Source: Desulfopila aestuarii DSM 18488 (GTDB taxonomy: Bacteria > Desulfobacterota > Desulfobulbia > Desulfobulbales > Desulfocapsaceae). From it: a stretch of 64,000 nucleotides of DNA. Each line of letters opens with the position of its first letter. The stretch's first letter is position 1. Of the stretch, positions 35,007 to 43,149 are shown one piece after another. The stretch covers positions 78,894 through 142,893 of the forward strand of contig CAMBBS010000008.1 of NCBI GenBank assembly GCA_945863875.1. The letters run 5' to 3'. The notes under the pieces were generated by a model. That model searched no databases and had not been told where the DNA came from. It saw only the letters and a list, made by a program, of their open reading frames with translations. Position numbers and translations under genes: made by a program.

Positions 35007-35984
35007 ATGCGTTTTTTCAGAACCTTTCTGGTCGTCATCGTTCTCGCAGCCGGAGTCGCCTGGCTCAGCTACACCTTCTGGCACACCTACCAGCCGAAAC
35101 CCATGCGACTGCAGGGCCAGGTCGAGGCGCAGCAGTATAATATCAGCTCAAAAGTCGCCGGCCGCATCGACCGGGTGTTTGTCCGCAAAGGGGATCCGGT
35201 GGAAAAAGGCCAGCTTGTTTTCACCATCCTCAGTCCGGAAATCGACGCGAAACTGGCCCAGGCTCATGCCGGAAAGGATGCGGCGGACGCCCAGGCCAAA
35301 GAAGCGAAGAGCGGGGCAAGAAAACAGCAGATTGCCGCAAGCCGAGATCAGTGGCAGCGGGCGAAGGCGGCTGCCGACCTGATGGAAAAAACCTTTCAGC
35401 GCATCGACAACCTGTATAAAGACGGCGTCATCGCCGAACAGAAGCGCGATGAGGCCGCAGCCCAATTCCAGGCGGCGCGTTTTGCCGCCGACGGTGCCTT
35501 CCAGATGTTTAAAATGGCCGAAGAGGGCACCCGCGACGAGACGATAGCAGCGGCGGAAGGCAAGGCTCGCATGGCCGCCGGGGCGGTGGCGGAGGTGGAA
35601 GTCTATGCCGCTGATACCCGGATCGAGAGCTGGCATGACGGCGAGGTAGCCCAGATCCTCCTGCAAAGCGGGGAACTTGCCCCCCAGGGATTTCCCGTTG
35701 TCACCATTATGGATATGCACGATGCCTGGGTGGTTTTCCATGTCCGGGAAGATCGACTGGCAGACTTTCAAAAGGGCGCCGAGTTTAACGCGGCAATTCC
35801 GGCTCTTGCCGCCGCGAACCATCGCTTTCGTGTCGACCATGTGGCGGTCATGGGGGATTTTGCCACCTGGCGGGCGACCAATGGCGATAAAGGTTTTGAT
35901 ATGCGCAGCTTCGAGGTCGAGGCCCGGCCGATCAGCCCTATTGCGGGATTACGGGTGGGAATGAGTGTGCTGGTAGAAAAATGA
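35007..35984 (+). CDS. HlyD-family membrane fusion protein
   Basis: A 325-residue periplasmic adaptor with one N-terminal span (FFRTFLVVIVLAAGVAWLSY). The lipoyl half-motifs are seen in YNISSKVAGRIDRVFVRKGD, with a long coiled-coil hairpin (about residues 90-190, AKEAKSGARKQQIAAS onward), then the second lipoyl/beta-barrel part DGEVAQILLQSGELAPQGFP. It joins the TolC channel to the inner membrane permeases. Its stop overlaps the first permease start by 4 bp. Confidence 0.9.
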   Translation: MRFFRTFLVVIVLAAGVAWLSYTFWHTYQPKPMRLQGQVEAQQYNISSKVAGRIDRVFVRKGDPVEKGQLVFTILSPEIDAKLAQAHAGKDAADAQAKEAKSGARKQQIAASRDQWQRAKAAADLMEKTFQRIDNLYKDGVIAEQKRDEAAAQFQAARFAADGAFQMFKMAEEGTRDETIAAAEGKARMAAGAVAEVEVYAADTRIESWHDGEVAQILLQSGELAPQGFPVVTIMDMHDAWVVFHVREDRLADFQKGAEFNAAIPALAAANHRFRVDHVAVMGDFATWRATNGDKGFDMRSFEVEARPISPIAGLRVGMSVLVEK

Positions 35985-37150
35985 CCGCCCCCTCGTTTGC
36001 ATCAATGGCAGCGCGGGAATGGCGGGTCCTGGGGTGCGACCCCTGGCTGCTCTCGCTCGTCAGCTGGGTGCCGCTGCTGCTCTTTTTTCTCATGTGGGCG
36101 ATCTTTTCCCAGGGCATTGCCAGAGACCTGCCACTTGGCGTGGTCGATCTGGACAAAAGCCGTATTTCCAGGGCCCTTATCCGCCACTACGACGCCAGTC
36201 CCACCCTGGCGACAACCGGCCATTACCTGGACGTGCAAGAGGGAGCGGCCGCCCTGCGCGCAGGAGAGATCTGCGGCCTGGTGATCCTGCCCGCGAACCT
36301 TGAAAAGAGAACTATGCTCGGCCGGCCGCCTGCGGTCGATGCCTTTGTCAACAGTCAATTTCTGCTGATCGGCAAGCTTATCAATTCCGCACTGCTGCAG
36401 GCACAGGGCACCTTTGTCGGCAAAATCGAAATCGCCAAAAATCTGGCAACCGGGACCCCGGTCTTTGCCAGGGCGCTTGCAACGGCGATGCCGATAGCCA
36501 GCCAGGTGACGCCCTTTTTCAACAGCAACAACAACTACGCCCAGTTCCTCGTTTCCGCCATGCTGCCGGCGATCTGGCAGATTCTCATGGTCGCGGTCAC
36601 CGTGCTCTCTCTTGCTGCCGAACAGCGCAGAGACGGCTTGCGGGAATGGCTGGGAGCTTCGCCGGTGAAGGCCCTGTCTGCAAAATTTCTGCCGCTCATC
36701 CTGCTCTTCTGGCTGCACGGCATGCTCTTTCTCTGGGGGATGTATATCTTTCTCGGCTGGCCCATGCATGGGAACTGGACCCTGCTGCTTTTTGCCCAGC
36801 TGATTACGGTTTGCGCGAGCCTTGCCGCCGCCGCCCTGTTCTTTTTTCTGACCCTGGACGCGGCGCGGGGCCTCAGCCTTGCCGCCGCCTATACGGCACC
36901 GGGCCTGGCCTTTATGGGCGTGACCTTTCCGGTGACGGATATGACCCTGCCCGCAACACTCTGGCGCGGTCTTTTGCCGATAAGCCACTACATCGAGATC
37001 CAGTTCGGCCAGGTAAACTATGGCGCACCGCTGCAGGCGGCAATGGAACCATTACGGCATCTCGTCTTTTTCGTCGTGCCGCTTTTATTTGTCTGCTACA
37101 AGGCCAGGCAGCTCGGCGCCGTTCCCGTGGCATCCGGGGTGAAGCAGTGA
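35981..37150 (+). CDS. ABC-2 type transporter permease 1
   Basis: A 389-residue permease of the YhhJ/YbhS-like group. One N-terminal span (LLSLVSWVPLLLFFLMWAIF) is followed by a roughly 150-residue extracytoplasmic domain (LPLGVVDLDKSRISRALIRH) and a five-span C-terminal block (ILMVAVTVLSLAAEQRRDGL onward). It overlaps both neighbours by 4 bp. No ABC ATPase gene is present in the operon, so energy must come from a protein encoded elsewhere. Confidence 0.87.
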   Translation: MTAPSFASMAAREWRVLGCDPWLLSLVSWVPLLLFFLMWAIFSQGIARDLPLGVVDLDKSRISRALIRHYDASPTLATTGHYLDVQEGAAALRAGEICGLVILPANLEKRTMLGRPPAVDAFVNSQFLLIGKLINSALLQAQGTFVGKIEIAKNLATGTPVFARALATAMPIASQVTPFFNSNNNYAQFLVSAMLPAIWQILMVAVTVLSLAAEQRRDGLREWLGASPVKALSAKFLPLILLFWLHGMLFLWGMYIFLGWPMHGNWTLLLFAQLITVCASLAAAALFFFLTLDAARGLSLAAAYTAPGLAFMGVTFPVTDMTLPATLWRGLLPISHYIEIQFGQVNYGAPLQAAMEPLRHLVFFVVPLLFVCYKARQLGAVPVASGVKQ

Positions 37151-38301
37151 GCTGGTGGGCTCTCTGCAGACAGGAACTGCGGGCAATATTTACCAATCAG
37201 GCGCTCCTGCTCACCGTCTTTGGCGGGGTGCTGCTGTATTCTTTTCTCTATCCGCTACCTTACACCAGTCAGGTGCCAAGAGAGCAACAGGTGGCCGTCG
37301 TCAATCTCGACGGCAGCCAGCTCAGCCGGCGCCTGGAAAGAATGATCGATGCAACGCCGCAGGTACAGCTCAGCGCACGGGGTTTGAGCCTTGAAGAAGC
37401 ACAGAGCATCTTTCTCGAGAGGAAAATGGCCGGGATTGTCGTTATACCGCAGCATTTCTACCGGGATCTGCTCCAGGGCAGACAACCAACCCTGGCCTAT
37501 GCCGGAGATGCCGGCTATTTTCTCGTCTACGGTACCGTTCTGGAAGGGCTGGCTGGCCCCGGCCAAAGCCTGGCGGCAGAGGTGAAGGTCTCACGGCTGG
37601 TGATGTCCGGGCAGGTACTGACTCTGGCCGCAGAACAGCACAGTGCGATACAACTCAACCTTCATCCGGTATTCAATCCGACCACCGGCTACGTGAATTA
37701 CGTTATTCCGGCGGTCTTTATCCTTATCCTGCATCAGACCCTGATCATGGGCGCCGGCATACTAGGCGGCGGACAGAATGAACAGCGGTTGATGGCGGAA
37801 AAAGGATACTGGCTCGAGGCCGCGCCGTGGAAACTGCTGCTGGTGCGCAGCTCTCTTTTTCTTGCCATCTACTGGCTGTTGTGCATGTACTATTTCGGGT
37901 TCAGTTTTTCCTTCTATCATATTCCCCACGCGGCAGATTTTTCACAACTGAATCTCCTTATCCTGCCCTTTCTGCTCGGCGCCACTTTTCTGGGCATCAG
38001 CCTCGGACTGCTCCTGCCGCGACGTGAACTGGCAACCCTGCTGGTCCTTCTCAGTTCAATGCCGCTTATCTTCGCCTCCGGCTTTATTTGGCCGGTCGCG
38101 GCGATTCCCGGACAACTGACCGCCATCGTGCAGATTATTCCGGTCATTCCAGCCATCAAGGCCTTTGTCGGGCTCAACCAGCAGGGTGCCGACTTTGCCG
38201 ACATCCTGCCGCTCTGGCAACAGCTCTGGCTTTGTGCAGCTTTCTATGGCTGTACCGCCTGGGGGCTGCTGCGTCGGCTACAGAGACTCAGCCGTTCGTA
38301 A
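37147..38301 (+). CDS. ABC-2 type transporter permease 2
   Basis: A 384-residue permease homologous in layout to the preceding one: N-terminal span (LLLTVFGGVLLYSFLYPLPY), periplasmic domain with VAVVNLDGSQLSRRLERMID, then a C-terminal five-span block with FILILHQTLIMGAGILGG and LASGFIWPV-like FASGFIWPVAAIPGQL. The start is the GTG at 37147, overlapping the permease 1 stop (GTGA). The two permeases probably form a heterodimer. Confidence 0.85.
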   Translation: MSWWALCRQELRAIFTNQALLLTVFGGVLLYSFLYPLPYTSQVPREQQVAVVNLDGSQLSRRLERMIDATPQVQLSARGLSLEEAQSIFLERKMAGIVVIPQHFYRDLLQGRQPTLAYAGDAGYFLVYGTVLEGLAGPGQSLAAEVKVSRLVMSGQVLTLAAEQHSAIQLNLHPVFNPTTGYVNYVIPAVFILILHQTLIMGAGILGGGQNEQRLMAEKGYWLEAAPWKLLLVRSSLFLAIYWLLCMYYFGFSFSFYHIPHAADFSQLNLLILPFLLGATFLGISLGLLLPRRELATLLVLLSSMPLIFASGFIWPVAAIPGQLTAIVQIIPVIPAIKAFVGLNQQGADFADILPLWQQLWLCAAFYGCTAWGLLRRLQRLSRS

Positions 38302-38312
38302 AAGACATGAAA

Positions 38313-38345
38313 AAACCGGAATTGCGCAAAGGACAATCCCGGTTT
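38313..38345. terminator. Bidirectional intrinsic terminator
   Basis: Arms AAACCGGAATTG (38313-38324) and CAATCCCGGTTT (38334-38345) pair with one mismatch around a 9-nt loop, with A-rich sequence on one side. It lies between convergent units: the efflux operon (plus) and the ORP-like cluster (minus). Confidence 0.7.
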
Positions 38346-38411
38346 CCCGTCCCTCTTTCTTTGGAGCGGAATCTTATGAAAGTAATCGGAACGGCAGCCT
38401 GGTGTTCCAGA

Positions 38412-38867
38412 TCAAATACCCTGCTTTTCACCTCTTACCTGGGCCACGAGAAAACTGTTGACCGCCTCCTGCAGCGTCGTCACCGCAAGATGCGCACAAT
38501 GCTCTTCCGCTTCCGGGAAGGTGCCGATCAGCTGCAGGACATCGGCTCCTGCCAGGTCGAGCACTTCCTCAAAAGTTTTGCCCGTGGCCAGTTCAGCGGT
38601 AAAGGAGCCGGCGATGGAACTGGAACTGCACCCATCGGTGAAATAGCTCACCTGCTCAAGCCGGTCATCTTTTACCCGAATGTACATCTCCATGGTATCG
38701 CCGCAACTCCCTTTCAGGCGTGCATGACTATCCGCACCTTGCATCACCCCGCAATACTTTGGATTACGCCATCGCTCAAAACCTTTTTCGCCGAGGACAC
38801 CTTTCGCCTCGGTAAAAACTTCGTCCTGGATTTTGTTTATCAGTGCATCAAATTCCTGGTCATTCAT
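38412..38867 (-). CDS. NifU/IscU-like Fe-S scaffold protein
   Basis: A 151-residue protein with the three scaffold cysteines in the IscU/NifU-N spacing: GSCGDTMEM, DGCSSSSIAGS and EEHCAHLAV. The ATG at 38867 follows GAAGGA. It is the last gene of the ORP-like cluster and probably assembles or delivers an Fe-S or mixed-metal cluster for its neighbours. Unlike IscU it is not next to iscS or hscBA, pointing to a dedicated scaffold. Confidence 0.8.
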   Translation of the reverse strand: MNDQEFDALINKIQDEVFTEAKGVLGEKGFERWRNPKYCGVMQGADSHARLKGSCGDTMEMYIRVKDDRLEQVSYFTDGCSSSSIAGSFTAELATGKTFEEVLDLAGADVLQLIGTFPEAEEHCAHLAVTTLQEAVNSFLVAQVRGEKQGI

Positions 38868-38940
38868 TATAACGTCCTTCAACACAGAGGCCGTGGGGGA
38901 AACCCAGACCGGTAATGCCCATTGCCCCCTTATGACATGC

Positions 38941-39300
38941 CTACCAATGCCCTTCGGTATTGGCGTTCTCACTGTACTGTACCTTGCCGCTGAGAAATTT
39001 TTTGACCGCCTCTTCCACGGTCCCAGTGACATCACTGACCACCTTCATCCCAGCCGCCTGAATAGTTGTGAACGCATTCGGTCCACAGTATCCGGTGAGG
39101 AGCACCTTGGCTCCCTTGTCGGCGACCATGGTCGCCGCCTGGATGCCCGCCCCTTTAAAGGCATTGACGTTGGAACTGTTGTCCAGGGTTTCATATTGCA
39201 TTGTCTCCGTATCAACGAGCAAGATATAGGGCGCCCTGCCGAATCGGGGGTCCACCTCGTCGGAGAGGTGCGTTCCTTTTGCCGTAACCGCAACGATCAT
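38941..39300 (-). CDS. NifX-family protein, orange-protein (ORP)-like
   Basis: A 119-residue NifX/NifB-C-terminal family protein: MIVAVTAKGTHLSDEVDPRF, then LLVDTETMQYETLDN, ATMVADKGAKVLLTGYCGPN and VVSDVTGTVEEAVKKFLSG. It is the best match in the cluster to ORP, the small protein of Desulfovibrio that binds a Mo-Cu-sulfide cluster. Cysteine content is low, as in ORP. Cluster binding is inferred from family and neighbourhood. Confidence 0.8.
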   Translation of the reverse strand: MIVAVTAKGTHLSDEVDPRFGRAPYILLVDTETMQYETLDNSSNVNAFKGAGIQAATMVADKGAKVLLTGYCGPNAFTTIQAAGMKVVSDVTGTVEEAVKKFLSGKVQYSENANTEGHW

Positions 39301-39342
39301 GACATCTCCTTTTGATTATTTGAATTTATCGTCCGACGGCTA

Positions 39343-39726
39343 TCAGTGACCACCACCGCCACCGCATACCTGATCGTCACCGATCATCGGCAGGATACCG
39401 GTAATCATATCTTCGACCACCGGTCGAATATCCCGACGTTCGCCATCATAATAGACATCGATACCGACCTGTTTAAAGCCCATCAGCGGACGCATGCCGA
39501 TACCGCCGACGACCAGTCTATGGACTTTATTTTCGGCCAGGAGCTGCACAGGCACCATACATCCGCCCTGCACATGCTCTTTATTGGCGAGGATAGTCAC
39601 CTCTTTTATCTGACCGTCCTCGATATCCACCAGGGTAAAAACATCACAATGTCCGAAATGTCCTGCGCGCAGACCGTCAAGGCCACCTTGTCCCTCAGAG
39701 GGTACTGCAATACGTACGAGTGCCAT
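39343..39726 (-). CDS. NifX-family protein with C-terminal CGGGGGH tail
   Basis: A 127-residue NifX-like protein: VRIAVPSEGQGGLDGLRAGH, FTLVDIEDGQIKEVTIL, GGCMVPVQLLAENKVHRLVV, then a glycine-rich tail QVCGGGGGH with Cys and His able to bind metal. Such tails are common in NifX-like proteins of strict anaerobes. It is tightly placed between the ATPases and the ORP-like gene in one operon. Confidence 0.8.
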   Translation of the reverse strand: MALVRIAVPSEGQGGLDGLRAGHFGHCDVFTLVDIEDGQIKEVTILANKEHVQGGCMVPVQLLAENKVHRLVVGGIGMRPLMGFKQVGIDVYYDGERRDIRPVVEDMITGILPMIGDDQVCGGGGGH

Positions 39727-39756
39727 TCTGTTCTCTCCTTTTTACTTTTTATTGAT

Positions 39757-40665
39757 TTATTGAATTATTGCTGAAAAATCTTTGATCCCCATCGCGTTCA
39801 TGGATGGGAATGTTATTATCTTTTTCCAGACCTCTTTGATGGACGCCGCTACCGGTGAATCCGGCGCATATTCCAACACATTTTTTCCTTCGATCATCGC
39901 CTTGGTAAATATCGGATCAAAGGGAATACGACCCAGGACGACCATGTTGTGCGCCCTGCCAAAGGCTTCAACCTTTTCGGTCATGTCCATATTCAGATCG
40001 TATTTATTGACGCAGACAAGCCCGGGCACCTTAAAATGCACAGCAAGCTCGGCAACCCGCTGCATATCATGCATGCCGGACACGGTTGGTTCGACAATGA
40101 TGGCCAGCGCTGTCGCGCCTCCGATGGAGGCAATCACCGGGCAGCCGATCCCCGGAGGACCATCGGTCAAGATCAGCCCATGGCCTCTCGCCTCCGCCAG
40201 TTTTCTTGCTTCCTGACGCACCAGACTGACCAGTTTACCGGAATTCTCTTCAGCTATGCCGAGGCGGGCATGCACCATCGGTCCAAAACGCGTATCGGAA
40301 ATAAACCATTCACCGCACTTCTGAACCGGAAAATCAATGGCCTGCTCCGGACACAGGTCAACACAGACACCGCATCCTTCGCAATCGATCGCATCGACCA
40401 CATAGTCTGCCGAGATAGCATCAAAACGGCACAATTCGATGCACCGGCCGCACTCGACACAGTCCTCTTGTCTGATCTCCGCCAGGCAGCCACCCATGAA
40501 ATCACTTTTTTTCCGCACCGTCGGGGCCATGAGGAGGTGGAGATCCGCAGCATCCACGTCCGCGTCACAGAGCACACTGTTTTGTGCCAGGGAAGCAAAC
40601 GCGGCAGTAATGCTCGTTTTCCCTGTGCCACCCTTGCCGCTGACAATCACTAACTCTCTAATCAT
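39757..40665 (-). CDS. MinD/Mrp-like ATPase with inserted 2x[4Fe-4S] ferredoxin domain (second of pair)
   Basis: A 302-residue deviant-Walker P-loop ATPase: IVSGKGGTGKTSITAAFASL (residues 7-26). Inserted at about 65-105 are two ferredoxin motifs, CVECGRCIELCRFDAI and CEGCGVCVDLCPEQAI. Switch regions LILTDGPPGIGCPVI and VVEPTVSGM-like IIVEPTVSGMHDM follow. In Desulfovibrio two such proteins are encoded beside ORP. The protein may couple ATP to cluster transfer or to positioning. Its start overlaps the stop of the first ATPase by 4 bp. Confidence 0.9.
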   Translation of the reverse strand: MIRELVIVSGKGGTGKTSITAAFASLAQNSVLCDADVDAADLHLLMAPTVRKKSDFMGGCLAEIRQEDCVECGRCIELCRFDAISADYVVDAIDCEGCGVCVDLCPEQAIDFPVQKCGEWFISDTRFGPMVHARLGIAEENSGKLVSLVRQEARKLAEARGHGLILTDGPPGIGCPVIASIGGATALAIIVEPTVSGMHDMQRVAELAVHFKVPGLVCVNKYDLNMDMTEKVEAFGRAHNMVVLGRIPFDPIFTKAMIEGKNVLEYAPDSPVAASIKEVWKKIITFPSMNAMGIKDFSAIIQ

Positions 40666-41516
40666 GAGGCGTTCCTTCCGTTTTGGACCAGTTTTTCAAT
40701 ACGCTGATAGAGTGCCCGAAACTCGTTTTTCCATTCGGGCATAATCTCGACAATCGGTTTGCCGCAGGAATATGCCTCGGCGATTTTCCGATCAAAGGGA
40801 ATTTCCAGGAGAATAGGTAACCCTTCCTCCTTGGCATACTCAAGTACCCCATCATCCCCCATATCCGAGCGGTTAATGACCAAACCACTTTGAATACCGA
40901 GAACCCGGACCGCCTCGACCGCCAGTTTCAGATCATGCAGCCCGAAAGGGGTCGGTTCGGTCACCATTAAAACGAAATCACTGCCTTTCATGGCGGCAAT
41001 AACCGGACAGGATGTTCCCGGCGGCGCATCGATGATTATCGTTTTCGCGCCAGCATGATGCGTTCGCACCTTTTTAATAAGCGGCGGCGACATCGCCTCG
41101 CCGACCCGCAGGCGACCCTGGCTAAAGCCCAGTTCACCGCAGTGCCCTGATTCCATCACGCCCAGTTCCCGCGCGCCTTCGGTAATGGCATTTTCCGGAC
41201 AGACCACAACGCAACCGCCGCAGCTATGACAGAGTTCAGGGAAAACCAGCACCTTCTTTCCCACCACGGTCAGGGCGCGAAAGCGGCAGATTTCCGCACA
41301 CTTTTTACAGGCTGTGCATAATTCGTCGCTGACAACGGGAATGCCCGTGGTCACCACTTCCGTCTCGGTTATCTCCGGGTAGAGAAAGAGGTGGGCATTT
41401 GGTTCTTCGACATCACAATCCAAAAGCCTGGTTCCTTTTCCCAAAGAAAGAGCAAGATTGGTGGCCACAGTGGTTTTTCCCGTGCCGCCCTTGCCGCTTG
41501 CAATACTTATGATCAT
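40662..41516 (-). CDS. MinD/Mrp-like ATPase with inserted 2x[4Fe-4S] ferredoxin domain (first of pair)
   Basis: A 284-residue paralogue of the next gene: IISIASGKGGTGKTTVATNL at the N-terminus, ferredoxin motifs CTACKKCAEICRFRAL and CHSCGGCVVVCPENAI at about 60-105, then IIIDAPPGTSCPVIAAM and VTEPTPFGLHDL. The ATG at 41516 is preceded by GGGAGAAG. The frame extends upstream to a GTG at 41546 that overlaps the previous stop, but this is less likely. It probably forms a heterodimer with its neighbour. Confidence 0.9.
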   Translation of the reverse strand: MIISIASGKGGTGKTTVATNLALSLGKGTRLLDCDVEEPNAHLFLYPEITETEVVTTGIPVVSDELCTACKKCAEICRFRALTVVGKKVLVFPELCHSCGGCVVVCPENAITEGARELGVMESGHCGELGFSQGRLRVGEAMSPPLIKKVRTHHAGAKTIIIDAPPGTSCPVIAAMKGSDFVLMVTEPTPFGLHDLKLAVEAVRVLGIQSGLVINRSDMGDDGVLEYAKEEGLPILLEIPFDRKIAEAYSCGKPIVEIMPEWKNEFRALYQRIEKLVQNGRNAS

Positions 41517-41542
41517 CGCTGTTCTTCTCCCACTGTCCGCTG

Positions 41543-41926
41543 TCACTTCCCCATAAGAAGGGCATATATTGATTCGAGCAGCCGCAGCATTTTCGCAGCC
41601 TCCTCAGCCCCCGGAGAAACCGGCAACTGCATGAAAACGCCGAGCCCCTCGGTCACCTCGTGAAATTCCTCTGGATCAAGAGGACTGACCATGGCGCAAT
41701 TGACAAGAGGTTGCCGTTTGGTCAGTTCACGGACAAAGGGCAACGCCGGCCCATCCGCCAGTTCTTCGTCGGCGACGACGACATCGACCTTGTTACCGCC
41801 AAGGAAATCCCAGGCCTGCTGCCCGGAACCAACGCTGCTTAGCCTGATCCCTTCATCCCTGGACAATTCGTCGGCAAAAACCGCCAGCGAGGCAGGATCT
41901 TTGCCGACCAACAATATACTCACCAT
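41543..41926 (-). CDS. Receiver-like (degenerate REC) protein
   Basis: A 127-residue protein with a CheY-like outline: MVSILLVGKDPASLAVF, VDVVVADEELADG, CAMVSPLD and FMQLPVSPG. The phosphoacceptor position aspartate (VADEEL) is present, but the acidic pair is reduced to one residue (GKDP) and the conserved lysine before the cis-proline is leucine (QLPVSP). Phosphorylation is therefore doubtful; it may work as a binding module. It is the gene before the two ATPases in the ORP-like operon. Confidence 0.7.
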   Translation of the reverse strand: MVSILLVGKDPASLAVFADELSRDEGIRLSSVGSGQQAWDFLGGNKVDVVVADEELADGPALPFVRELTKRQPLVNCAMVSPLDPEEFHEVTEGLGVFMQLPVSPGAEEAAKMLRLLESIYALLMGK

Positions 41927-42063
41927 GCTCTTCTCTCCCCTTTATCCTTACCTTCCTGTGCGGCTGGCAGCCTGTCGGATTATGCCCTTTCCCCCCAGCT
42001 CTGCGTACTTTTCGACAATGCCTTGATCTGAGGTGAAATTGCGGTAATCCGACAGCCTCCGAG

Positions 42064-42399
42064 CTATTTTTGACTTTCCAGTGCGGCTATTTTCGCCTCA
42101 AGCGAACTGAGTGTCTGTCGCGCTGCCTGGTACTCCTCCCGCAAATTTTTCAATTCATCAGACACATTTGCGGGACCGGTTACCGGCGGGTTCACGCCAC
42201 TGTCAAACCTGCGACCCATCCTCAGGCCTTGTCCCAGACCTGAGCCTCGGCGCATGCCCATTCCTCTTCCACCACCGAATCCGAGTCCAGCCCCACGGTC
42301 AAATGCAAAAGATTGATCTTCCGTTCTCCGGCACATCCCTCGCTGCCGTCCCGTCATCGGTCCCATCCCTTCAGGGCCTCTCTGATTTAATCCTGGCAT
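42064..42399 (-). CDS. DUF5320 protein
   Basis: A 111-residue protein with the DUF5320 N-terminus (MPGLNQRGPEGMGPMTGRQR followed by GMC), a Gly/Arg/Met-rich middle and a C-terminal coiled coil (LKNLREEYQAARQTL, LEAKIAALES). The family is regularly linked to NifX-like and Mrp-like genes in anaerobes; its role is unknown. Confidence 0.8.
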   Translation of the reverse strand: MPGLNQRGPEGMGPMTGRQRGMCRRTEDQSFAFDRGAGLGFGGGRGMGMRRGSGLGQGLRMGRRFDSGVNPPVTGPANVSDELKNLREEYQAARQTLSSLEAKIAALESQK

Positions 42400-42429
42400 A
42401 ATCTGCCCTCCTTCTTCCGTTGTATTTTA

Positions 42430-42493
42430 GTACCTTACAGATTGTTTCCTGGTTGTTTTTTTCCAAGAAGTCAATCTATTTCAAGGTACTTAT
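42430..42493. repeat. Intergenic repeat element, copy 4 (inverted arrangement)
   Basis: Arms AGTACCTT (42430-42437) and AGATTG (42440-42445) on one side and CAATCT with AAGGTACT (42472-42490) on the other form a 60-bp inverted repeat. AAGGTACTTAT, followed by a GCCCCCCTTGCGGGG hairpin, matches the end of the elements at 28177, 50345 and 62235. It lies inside the ORP-like cluster between a NifX-like gene and DUF5320. Confidence 0.55.
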
Positions 42494-42558
42494 GCCCCCC
42501 TTGCGGGGTGCGAGTGTCCGCCTCGGCACACCCAACCGGCGTGCTTTGCGAATGTCTG

Positions 42559-42960
42559 CTATTCATCTTTTATCTGGGTGAGCCCTCGCTCTCTTTTCCT
42601 GCCCTCCCGCGTTCGACAACATCTCCCACGGCCACAGCCGGGCATGGCAAAGTCCTGCAAATCGTTCCCCTGGACAAAACATTGCAAAACTTTCTCCGCT
42701 TCCCCGGTGATAAAAGGAATCACCTCGATATCGTGCGACTCGATGAGTCTGGCCGGCCCTTCACAGAGGGCGCCGCAGATGAGCACCTTGACGTCCAATT
42801 CTTCAAGCAGTCTCAAGCACCGGTTAAACATCGTCGCCTGAAACAGCTGTATTTTTCTATCAACCACCTGATCGTCCCGGATTTCTACAACCAATAAGGT
42901 CTGAGCCGAGTCGAAAACTGGCGAAATGCGATTACCCCATACGGTAATGGCGACATTCAT
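42559..42960 (-). CDS. NifX-family protein, first gene behind the sigma-54 promoter
   Basis: A 133-residue NifX-like protein: MNVAITVWGNRISPVFDSAQ, LLVVEIRDDQVVDRK, LDVKVLICGALCEGPARLI, then a C-terminal tail with PGCGRGRCC able to bind metal. It starts 38 bp downstream of the -12 element of a sigma-54 promoter, with GGAG before the ATG. It opens the structural part of the ORP-like cluster. Confidence 0.82.
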   Translation of the reverse strand: MNVAITVWGNRISPVFDSAQTLLVVEIRDDQVVDRKIQLFQATMFNRCLRLLEELDVKVLICGALCEGPARLIESHDIEVIPFITGEAEKVLQCFVQGNDLQDFAMPGCGRGRCCRTREGRKRERGLTQIKDE

Positions 42961-42998
42961 AACCGGAGCTCCTTTTTTTCATTATCACAATGATACAA

Positions 42999-43014
42999 GC
43001 AAGCAACGGGCCAG
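42999..43014 (-). promoter_or_regulatory. Sigma-54 promoter of the ORP-like cluster
   Basis: Minus strand CTGGCCCGTTGCTTGC: GG at 43012-43011 and GC at 43000-42999 with exactly 10 bp between, and TTGC at the -12 element. It fits the sigma-54 consensus TGGCACG-N4-TTGC with few deviations. Confidence 0.75.
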
Positions 43015-43119
43015 TTCTAATATAAACTATACATTTATTTAAAATCAGAATGTTACGAAGAAGTCGTCGTGCAACAGGAGACCGGGATGCACCGTACAGT
43101 CGCGTAAATGAGACTGCGT

Positions 43120-43137
43120 GCGACCATATACGGTCGC
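43120..43137. promoter_or_regulatory. Putative upstream activating site (palindrome)
   Basis: GCGACC-ATATAC-GGTCGC, 18 bp, arms fully symmetric. Centre about 116 bp upstream of the -24 element, a typical enhancer distance. A related, shorter sequence lies at 43089-43103. Likely the binding site of the activator encoded just upstream. Confidence 0.6.
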
Positions 43138-43149
43138 GATAGTGCAACC

